Source: an uncultured Bacillota bacterium (GTDB taxonomy: Bacteria > Bacillota_I > Bacilli_A > Izemoplasmatales > UBA1188). Taken from it: a stretch of 7,657 nucleotides of DNA. The stretch lies in NCBI GenBank assembly GCA_937907585.1, contig CALCVH010000050.1, forward strand, positions 1 through 7,657. Reading direction: 5' to 3'. The notes below the pieces were generated by a model, which saw only the letters and a program-made list of their open reading frames with translations, was not told where the DNA came from and did not search any database. This document shows positions 1 to 6,007 of this stretch, one piece after another. The translations under genes were made by a program, and so were the position numbers. Position 1 is the stretch's first letter; every line of letters begins with the position of its first letter.

Positions 1-1731
1 AGATACAACTTGCATACCATCATAATTTACAACTATTGAATAAACCATTAAATATGCTATTGCAGTTAATTTTTCATACTCACTAGCATTAGCCCATATT
101 GTTTGAAAATTACTTTCATTTATTGTGATACCCATACCCTGTGATAAAAAGTTGCAATATTCATCAAACTGATATGTCATAAATGTTATAGGTGCACCAA
201 ACAATAATCCGTTTTCTTCAATAACTTTTAAAGCTGTGCCATTACCACTACCACCACTAGATGAGCCACTAGGTATTGCGTAGGTTTCATTTCCTATTGT
301 TATGCTAGTCCAATTTGCGCCATCATTTGTGCCACTTACTGTTGTTCCGCCTGAACCACCACTAAATTGTTCATCTTGAATGTTAATAGTATAACTATAG
401 CCTAAATTATCACTTGATACATCTTCTATTGTTAGTTTCATAAATTCTACACCACTTAAACCACAAAAATATGTATATACAGTATTATTGTGAGAGTTAG
501 GTGTAAAATACATTGAAGGTGAGCTTGAACCTGATATTGCAGTCATTAAAGTTGAACTGAAATATAAAGGTTGTTTAAAGTCTTGTATAGCTGCAATAAT
601 ATCATTACTAAAATTAACCTGGTATTTTGAGCCATCGACATTTACAATTGTAAAATCAGTTAGCTTAACTTCATAAACACCGCTTAAATTGCCTAATGCT
701 TGTTCTACGGCAGCAAAGTTATTTATTTGTTGTCCGTTTTTAATACCATTAATACTGTTTTGGTTTGTAGTAATTTGATTTAATAAGGCTTCAGTAATAA
801 ACTTATGTGTTCTTCCTTCATCATCAACATCATCCGAACTTAATTTGTTGTTTGAATTAATCTTGTCTTGCTTTGATGTAGCTAAACCATCAATTAATCC
901 TTTTAAGATATAACCTTGATTTGCACTTAAAGGTTTATTAGAAATAGCACTTGTTAAACCATCTACAATATCAGCAACATTCACTTTAGAAGTTGTAATA
1001 TTTTCGATTAATGTTTTATTACTCTTAATATATGAAACTATCTCTTGTATTGTATCTAAATCAGTATCATTTGATTGTAATACTGCTTGAATACCATCTA
1101 TTAAATCTTTAAGGACTTTTCCTTGATAAGCTGATAAAGGCGCTGTAGTTGAAATATCATCTAATCTATTTCTTACTTCGCTAGCATCTATTTTTTCATC
1201 TAATGCACTTTGAGTAGCCATAGAAATAGGCTTATCAATATCGCTTGTATTATCTACATTGCCTAAACCTAGACTTTGTTTAGTAATTGAACCGACTGCT
1301 GAATTTACATAATCCTTTGTAGCAACATTTTCGACAATACCTTCTAAAGTTTCTAATCTTAAAGTGATATTTGAAATAGAACCATTAATGTTTTCTACAT
1401 TTGTTTGTAGGTTCGAAATAGCCGTATTTATATTGGTAATGACTGTTTCATCAACTACATCACTAAACTTGTTTAAAATGGCATATAACACGGCTATACG
1501 CTTATCTATGATAGACACTGCACCTTTATCTTTATCGGCTACTGTATTTAGTAGTCTAGTTTTTAATTCATCAGCTTTATTTGTGACAACACTAGGTAAG
1601 GGCATAATAGAAATTGATTTAATGCTATTTAATTCATCTACTGTGACTGCATTTAGCTTTGATACTAATTGCTTAATTGTTTCATTGCCTGTTATTCCTA
1701 GTTCAGTAATTAATTGTGCTATGGTTTTCAT
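1..1731 (-). CDS. Tail fibre-like protein, 3' end cut by window edge
   Basis: This frame stays open for 577 codons from the ATG at 1731 to the left edge, so the C-terminus is missing. It is probably a trimeric host-binding fibre or tail appendage. Residues 100-140 form a heptad-like coiled-coil stretch. Residues 154-170 read 'LGLGNVDNTSDIDKPIS', a motif common in phage tail fibres. Two related modules follow: 'APLSAYQGKVLKDLID' (197-212) and 'KPLSANQGYILKGLID' (266-281). Between them lies 'LDTIQEIVSYIKSNKTLIEN' (225-244). After about residue 340 the protein becomes beta-rich and contains two Gly/Ser linkers (457-462 and 488-498) around 'NWTSITIGNETYAIPSG'. The start is firm: an in-frame TAA lies three codons upstream of the ATG, and AAGGGGG sits 9 bases before it. 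The ATG begins one base after the nozzle stop codon. The motifs are seen directly; the fibre role is inferred from them and from gene position. The receptor-binding tip, and any chaperone domain, would lie outside the window. Confidence 0.85.
   Translation of the reverse strand, partial: MKTIAQLITELGITGNETIKQLVSKLNAVTVDELNSIKSISIMPLPSVVTNKADELKTRLLNTVADKDKGAVSIIDKRIAVLYAILNKFSDVVDETVITNINTAISNLQTNVENINGSISNITLRLETLEGIVENVATKDYVNSAVGSITKQSLGLGNVDNTSDIDKPISMATQSALDEKIDASEVRNRLDDISTTAPLSAYQGKVLKDLIDGIQAVLQSNDTDLDTIQEIVSYIKSNKTLIENITTSKVNVADIVDGLTSAISNKPLSANQGYILKGLIDGLATSKQDKINSNNKLSSDDVDDEGRTHKFITEALLNQITTNQNSINGIKNGQQINNFAAVEQALGNLSGVYEVKLTDFTIVNVDGSKYQVNFSNDIIAAIQDFKQPLYFSSTLMTAISGSSSPSMYFTPNSHNNTVYTYFCGLSGVEFMKLTIEDVSSDNLGYSYTINIQDEQFSGGSGGTTVSGTNDGANWTSITIGNETYAIPSGSSSGGSGNGTALKVIEENGLLFGAPITFMTYQFDEYCNFLSQGMGITINESNFQTIWANASEYEKLTAIAYLMVYSIVVNYDGMQVVS
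883..1140 (-). repeat. Two related protein modules in the fibre gene
   Basis: The 17-residue segments at 1090-1140 ('PLSAYQGKVLKDLIDGI') and 883-933 ('PLSANQGYILKGLIDGL') share 12 of 17 residues and lie 69 residues apart. Their DNA differs at many codons (for example TCA GCT versus AGT GCA for Ser-Ala), so this is an old duplication or two separately acquired copies of a common fibre module, not a recent DNA repeat. Confidence 0.75.
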
Positions 1732-1732
1732 T

Positions 1733-4700
1733 CTATTTTACCCCCTTGTTGTTTCTACTATACATATATCTAATTGCTAGTTGAGATATTGAACTATCGT
1801 AGAAATTGTCATTATACATTCTTATTTGTAAATATTCGAAGTGCTTAATCTTTTTTGTTGCACTGTAGGATCTACCAAAAGCCTCACCTCTAAAATCTAC
1901 ATTTCCAAAGTCAATATTTTCAAAATTGAATCCTTTAGATGCAAAGCTAGTGTTATAGTAAACATCCCTTAATACTGCTTTATAATTCTCATTTACAAAG
2001 TCGCCTGTCTTTCTCATTATTCTATAACCAACACTTGTATAACCACCACGCCTTGTTTCAGGTGTAAAGTGAATACTTCTTGTTGATTTTAATACATCTA
2101 TACTATTGAAATTAGTAAACTTACTACACCATACGCTGAATACAGGCATTTTAATAACAAATACAGCTTCATAAGTATTTACCTTATCCATTTCATCATA
2201 GAAATTAACAGGTATATCAAATAGTGTGAAATCTATTAGTCTAGGTTTTGCTGTTCCGAAAACTTCGCCATATTTATCACACCAACCCTTGCCAATAACA
2301 TACTCATAATCTAAAACATTAAATTCATTATCTTCTATATGATACATTGTATTAATTTTTAGTTCTTGTCCTGAAATATCTATTAATACATTTCTACTTT
2401 GGTCTTGTGAACCTATAGAATAACCTATAGTATCTAATTCAAGTGGAACAGTATATGTTATTGTATTATCACTTTCATATTCAATATCAAGACTTTCATT
2501 AGCTTTATATTTATATTTAACATAAATGCTTCCATCACCATCATTATAAGCAGGATTGTTGATATAAAGTGGTAGATTATTTGAAATCATTTTAGTTATA
2601 AAATCTAAATGTTCTTTTTGTTGATTTGTGCCTATTGTGAATATTAATTTTATTCCTCCTGTCATTAAATCAATACGCCAATTGAAACCTGAATCTACTA
2701 AATCCATATAAACGGATCTAGTGAATTTTAATGATACATAGTCTTTAATTAACTTTGACATTACGCCTAAATCTCGTTTATCTAAATATGAATTAAAATT
2801 CCACATACTATATAATTTACCCCAAGTTTCGCTTGTAGGTGATACTATCATACCTTCATAAGAATAATCAAAAGCTAATTCAGTATCTACTAATTGTTCG
2901 GCAAACTTTGCCGAATTAGTTTTATATTCTATAACATCATAGAATTGTCCTTCATTGAATTTATACATATTAAAGTATTTATCAATAAATAATAATTCAT
3001 CATCGTATGAGAAGAAACTAAATACAGGAATATTATCCAAGCACCACCATTCATATTGCAATTCGCTATTAATGAATGAGTATCTATTTTTATCAGCTAC
3101 ATATACTCTCATTTCGCCTTCTTTATTCTCTCTAGCTACATATAACCTATCTTTATAAACTATAATTGATGAATTATCTATATTAGTTCCTAAATCATTA
3201 CGTATATAATATGATAGTTCTTTACTAGAATAAGACTGACTAGAAGTTGTATTATTTAAGTTCAAATAATAAACGCCATAAGTTGTATTGAATATTAATT
3301 TATTGTCATACAAGCAAAATTTAGTATCTTTATTTAATGATTTAATTAACAAACCACTTGAAATTACCTTATAGATTTCTTCACTCTTTAAGTAGTCATA
3401 ATTGACTTGTGTTTCATTAATATAATCATAAACCTGGTATTGTTCTACTGTTGTATTAATTCTTCCTGTTCTAATAAATACGTTTGTAGCATCCTTATCA
3501 TCTTTAAAAATAGCCATAGAACCATCATTTAATATTTGATAGCCTATAATATCACTTGCGCTAGATCCAATAGCTGTATATGTTGTATCGCCAAAGTATG
3601 TATAATCAGGCTTGCCATTAGAATCTAATGTATGATAATCTACATTTTTATTAGATACAAATATTCTATCAGCTGAATTATTTACGCCGTAAGTTATACC
3701 ATTACTACAATTAAATATTTCGCTTGAATTATCAAAGCCTTTATTAAATTTAACTTTTAATTTAACTGTCGCATAATCACCTTTTACTTCAGCTACATCA
3801 GGGTATGAATAAATTGGCTGATTGTTTTGCATTGCTACTACAGTTTTTTCAGGAATATCATAATATTTAGTTGTTGTTCCACCTGCCGTATGTGTATCCA
3901 TAGAAAGTGTCACAATTCCTCCATCCATAGCGGCTGATATTTTGAAACCTGTATTACCGTTTAAACTTGATGTATCAGTTAATCTTATATCAAATGAACT
4001 TGACACTAATGTAGCGCTTTCCATTAATGTTTGAATATCATAACTAGGATTTTCAATCTCCCAATCAGTAATTTGATTATTTGTTCTAATTGCCTTAAAT
4101 GTCACAAAGAACTCTAAATAAAAGTATGGACTTAACATATTTAATTGCTCATAATCAATACTCTTACTTGTTGAACCTTTAGGTTGATAATTTAATGCTA
4201 ATGTAGGAATATAAGGTCGAACGCCAATACCTAGTGCTTCATATTCAGGAGCATTATTATTATGCACATTAAAATTGTGTTGGCTTGTTTCAGTGATTCC
4301 TATTCCATCTCTTAATTTGTTAATGTAAAAATTACCAAGTGAATATACTCCGATTACATAATAATCATTAAACACAAAGGCATATATTTTATCATCTATA
4401 ATAAAAATTGGTGTTGTTTCGCATTTATATCCGTGCGGTGTTCTACCTAAATTCAACCAATTTTCATCATATTGAGCCCTTAAGCTCAAATCACTCTTAT
4501 TGTAAATCTTTATATATGTTTTATATATACCTTCTTCTATTTTTCTACCAATAAATACTAATAAGTAATCTTTATACTCAACAACTCTAAACTCATTTGT
4601 TGTATCTTCAATTGTATATGTTTGATTATTATATGTGACATCGCCAACATCGAAGATACTCATTACCTTATCATAGCCATATCTTTTAGCTAAAGTCTTT

Positions 4701-4852
4701 CCTTCAGGAAGATAATTAGACATTTCAATTGCTCTTGAATCATCTACTTTTGTAGGTGTTGTAGTATAATCCACGCCGTTAAAATCATTTACTTGGTATA
4801 AATCAAATGTAGTTTCATTTAAGTTTGAAGTGTTAAATTTAACAGCTGACAT
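1733..4852 (-). CDS. Large tail hub/nozzle or stopper-like protein (1039 aa)
   Basis: Probable beta-rich tail protein that attaches beneath the adaptor and closes or extends the tail channel, comparable in role to the T7 gp12 nozzle. The N-terminus (residues 23-60) has the pattern 'DFNGVDYTTTPTKVDDSR', then Asn-Tyr-Leu-Pro and 'LAKRYGY', which resembles the opening of many phage proteins of this class (VDdSRs...nm...KR.GY). The middle is rich in short beta strands with Asp/Asn turns, and a propeller-like fold is plausible. Near residues 690-710 is 'KRDLGVMSKLIKDYVSLKF'. The C-terminus (about 992-1039) reads 'HFEYLQIRMYNDNFYDSSIS' then 'AIRYMYSRNNKGVK', again typical of this class. The frame is open to an ATG at 4903, but the start at 4852 is preferred: it has a GGTGGTGAT ribosome binding site and begins one base after the adaptor stop, whereas the upstream start would give a 17-residue hydrophobic leader that makes no sense for a virion protein. 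No enzymatic motif was seen. The family match is from memory of patterns, not a search. Confidence 0.8.
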   Translation of the reverse strand: MSAVKFNTSNLNETTFDLYQVNDFNGVDYTTTPTKVDDSRAIEMSNYLPEGKTLAKRYGYDKVMSIFDVGDVTYNNQTYTIEDTTNEFRVVEYKDYLLVFIGRKIEEGIYKTYIKIYNKSDLSLRAQYDENWLNLGRTPHGYKCETTPIFIIDDKIYAFVFNDYYVIGVYSLGNFYINKLRDGIGITETSQHNFNVHNNNAPEYEALGIGVRPYIPTLALNYQPKGSTSKSIDYEQLNMLSPYFYLEFFVTFKAIRTNNQITDWEIENPSYDIQTLMESATLVSSSFDIRLTDTSSLNGNTGFKISAAMDGGIVTLSMDTHTAGGTTTKYYDIPEKTVVAMQNNQPIYSYPDVAEVKGDYATVKLKVKFNKGFDNSSEIFNCSNGITYGVNNSADRIFVSNKNVDYHTLDSNGKPDYTYFGDTTYTAIGSSASDIIGYQILNDGSMAIFKDDKDATNVFIRTGRINTTVEQYQVYDYINETQVNYDYLKSEEIYKVISSGLLIKSLNKDTKFCLYDNKLIFNTTYGVYYLNLNNTTSSQSYSSKELSYYIRNDLGTNIDNSSIIVYKDRLYVARENKEGEMRVYVADKNRYSFINSELQYEWWCLDNIPVFSFFSYDDELLFIDKYFNMYKFNEGQFYDVIEYKTNSAKFAEQLVDTELAFDYSYEGMIVSPTSETWGKLYSMWNFNSYLDKRDLGVMSKLIKDYVSLKFTRSVYMDLVDSGFNWRIDLMTGGIKLIFTIGTNQQKEHLDFITKMISNNLPLYINNPAYNDGDGSIYVKYKYKANESLDIEYESDNTITYTVPLELDTIGYSIGSQDQSRNVLIDISGQELKINTMYHIEDNEFNVLDYEYVIGKGWCDKYGEVFGTAKPRLIDFTLFDIPVNFYDEMDKVNTYEAVFVIKMPVFSVWCSKFTNFNSIDVLKSTRSIHFTPETRRGGYTSVGYRIMRKTGDFVNENYKAVLRDVYYNTSFASKGFNFENIDFGNVDFRGEAFGRSYSATKKIKHFEYLQIRMYNDNFYDSSISQLAIRYMYSRNNKGVK
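1741..1747 (-). promoter_or_regulatory. Ribosome binding site of the fibre gene, inside the nozzle gene
   Basis: AAGGGGG on the minus strand lies 9 bases before the fibre ATG at 1731 and overlaps the last codons of the nozzle-like gene (Asn-Lys-Gly-Val-Lys). Its position inside the upstream gene, with TAG-A-ATG after it, suggests translational coupling. Confidence 0.7.
2897..2915. repeat. Perfect 19-base palindrome inside the nozzle gene
   Basis: TTCGGCAAA and TTTGCCGAA flank a single central C at 2906, with no mismatch in nine base pairs. The flanking bases (2896 and 2916) do not pair. It encodes Ser-Ala-Lys-Phe-Ala-Glu in the nozzle-like protein. No T tract follows on the minus strand, so it does not look like a terminator. 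Function, if any, is unknown. Confidence 0.6.
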
Positions 4853-4853
4853 A

Positions 4854-5681
4854 CTAATCACCACCATTACCATTATTATTATTTTCTTCAACATACCTAA
4901 CATAAGTATCTATTCCACCATAACCTTCACTATCATTATTATTTTCTTTATAGCCATATCTATCACCATAATCTATTCCTATTAGCTCATCTTGATAATT
5001 TTGAGTTTGTGCATCATTCTTACATTGAGCTAAATAAGCCTCAAAATAGTTTTTATTATTATTGGCTAAAGCTGCAAAATCTTCCATTTTTAGCTCACTA
5101 TAAACCATATACTTAATGTTTATTGCCATTTCATCAGGAATATTTACATATACCTCACCTAAATTATCATCTACTACCTTTAAATAAGCTAAATCTACAT
5201 CATATATATCTTGGCTATTATCTCTATAGTTATCTAAATACATAACATTAGGGAAGTAAACTGCAAAGTATGTATAATTGCTATTAAAGTTTGTGATAAT
5301 TAATTTAGAACCAATTAACACATAAGGAACATTATGAACGATTTTATAATTGCTATCTAAAGCATAAACCTCTTTAATTTTCTTAAATATTTTTTCTTTA
5401 ACATTAAGTATTCTTTCGGAGTTATCTTCATCATTTTTTACAGTTATTCTTGTAAATTCTAGTTTTGTCATCTTGTTCTTTAACTCTATCTCTTGAATAG
5501 GTAGAATTAAGCTCGAAGTATATCTAGCAATTGCACTGTAAATTGGCGATTCAATGTTTTTAATATACTCACCGAATACATCGTTATTAATTAAATCTTC
5601 AACATCATACTCGCTGCTATTAATTTCAGCATCACTCTCTAGGTATTGTAAACTTAATGCTATTAATTGTTTTAATTTCAT
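4854..5681 (-). CDS. Probable head-to-tail adaptor (connector) protein, 275 aa
   Basis: Probable adaptor ring protein that binds the portal after DNA packaging and provides the platform for the tail. The visible support is the overall plan rather than a catalytic motif: a helical N-terminus 'MKLKQLIALSLQYL', a helix near 45-60 ('SPIYSAIARYTSSLILPIQE'), a central beta-rich part (about 70-175), and then 'IPDEMAINIKYMVYSELKME' (181-200) followed by 'NYFEAYLAQ'. That last block resembles the 'lPdea..ll.y.va.el...d...A..yrn.yE.al' pattern of adaptor proteins such as the gp6/gp11-type connectors. The C-terminus is low complexity with two Asn runs ('NNND' and 'NNNNGNGGD') around 'GYGGIDTYVRYVEE'. 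The ATG is preceded by AAGGAGT with 10 bases to the start codon. It lies directly after the terminator and before the nozzle-like gene, the usual place for an adaptor. A different connector role or a tail-tube-A-like protein is possible. Confidence 0.65.
   Translation of the reverse strand: MKLKQLIALSLQYLESDAEINSSEYDVEDLINNDVFGEYIKNIESPIYSAIARYTSSLILPIQEIELKNKMTKLEFTRITVKNDEDNSERILNVKEKIFKKIKEVYALDSNYKIVHNVPYVLIGSKLIITNFNSNYTYFAVYFPNVMYLDNYRDNSQDIYDVDLAYLKVVDDNLGEVYVNIPDEMAINIKYMVYSELKMEDFAALANNNKNYFEAYLAQCKNDAQTQNYQDELIGIDYGDRYGYKENNNDSEGYGGIDTYVRYVEENNNNGNGGD
4857..4865 (-). promoter_or_regulatory. Ribosome binding site that sets the nozzle start
   Basis: GGTGGTGAT on the minus strand matches most of the AGGAGGTGAT anti-16S consensus and lies at a suitable distance from the ATG at 4852. 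It is made from the last Gly-Gly-Asp codons of the adaptor gene. It is the reason for choosing the start at 4852 rather than the in-frame ATG at 4903. Confidence 0.7.
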
Positions 5682-5690
5682 TTCTTAATA

Positions 5691-5697
5691 ACTCCTT
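5691..5697 (-). promoter_or_regulatory. Ribosome binding site of the adaptor gene, just after the terminator
   Basis: AAGGAGT on the minus strand lies 10 bases before the ATG at 5681 and only 3 bases after the terminator's T tract. Any message carrying it must therefore either read through the hairpin or start inside it, as there is no room for a promoter between the two. Confidence 0.7.
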
Positions 5698-5700
5698 TTT

Positions 5701-5742
5701 ATAAAAATAAGGGCAAGGGCAAATAATTACACCCTTACCCTT
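5701..5742 (-). terminator. Rho-independent terminator after the capsid genes
   Basis: On the minus-strand RNA, AAGGGUAAGGGU (from 5742 down to 5731) pairs with GCCCUUGCCCUU (5720 down to 5709), giving a 12-base-pair stem that includes two G-U pairs, with a 10-base loop (5721-5730). It is followed by AUUUUUAU. On the plus strand the two G-U positions become C-A mismatches and no good T tract follows, so the element is directed to the minus strand. It lies between the small head gene and the adaptor gene. Confidence 0.85.
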
Positions 5743-5747
5743 TTCAA

Positions 5748-5978
5748 TTAGTTTTCAGGATCTCTAAATACTACTAGCTCTTTATTACGCTTGTTAGCCT
5801 TTCTTGCTAGTGCTGAACACTCTCTATAAATGTCTTTTACAATTGGTTCTACTTGAACTTCCTTGTCTTTAGGAATAGCAATTCGCTTTCCTTGAACAAA
5901 CATTTCATATTGAGTATCATTAGGATTCTTATCATCTAGTTGAATTTCGAAATTTACTCTTTCTTTATTGTATGCCAT
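5748..5978 (-). CDS. Small head-associated protein, 76 aa, function unknown
   Basis: I do not recognise a named family with certainty. The protein is small and charged, with no membrane segment or signal peptide. Residues 23-44 ('QYEMFVQGKRIAIPKDKEVQ') suggest a short beta hairpin (Phe-Val-x-Gly-Lys-x-Ile-x-Ile-Pro), followed by a Lys/Arg-rich amphipathic helix at about 46-66. The pattern recalls small proteins (roughly 'FVxVNGkxYxIkRGxeVeVP') often encoded just after N4-gp56-type capsid genes, whose role is not established; decoration or head completion are guesses. It has the strongest ribosome binding site in the window (TGAGGAGGT, 8 bases from the ATG), which implies high expression. It follows the capsid gene by 29 bases and ends in TAA six bases before the terminator hairpin, so it is the last gene of the capsid transcription unit. 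Confidence 0.75.
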   Translation of the reverse strand: MAYNKERVNFEIQLDDKNPNDTQYEMFVQGKRIAIPKDKEVQVEPIVKDIYRECSALARKANKRNKELVVFRDPEN

Positions 5979-5985
5979 TATTAAT

Positions 5986-5994
5986 ACCTCCTCA
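5986..5994 (-). promoter_or_regulatory. Strong ribosome binding site of the small head gene
   Basis: TGAGGAGGT on the minus strand is close to a full Shine-Dalgarno consensus, 8 bases before the ATG at 5978, in the 29-base gap after the capsid gene. Confidence 0.75.
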
Positions 5995-6007
5995 CTTTAT
6001 TTAATGG

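Noticed and set aside
1..1731. Diversity-generating retroelement target in the fibre
   Set aside because: No template repeat, reverse transcriptase or AAC-rich variable codon cluster is visible, and the C-terminus is missing.
1364..1780. 138-codon plus-strand open frame
   Set aside because: Lies opposite the fibre gene and nozzle end, which carry clear motifs and ribosome binding sites; its hydrophobic, Ser/Thr/Phe-rich product is typical of antisense reading of an AT-rich gene.
2955..3158. 67-codon plus-strand open frame
   Set aside because: Wholly inside the nozzle-like gene on the opposite strand, low-complexity product, no convincing ribosome binding site.
4472..4489. TTGAGC-CCTTAA-GCTCAA hairpin in the nozzle gene
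   Set aside because: Only six base pairs with no T tract; expected by chance at this length.
5724..5747. TTGAAA ... TAATTA as a promoter before the adaptor gene (minus strand)
   Set aside because: The spacer is only 12 bases, far from the usual 17, and the sequence is explained by the terminator hairpin.
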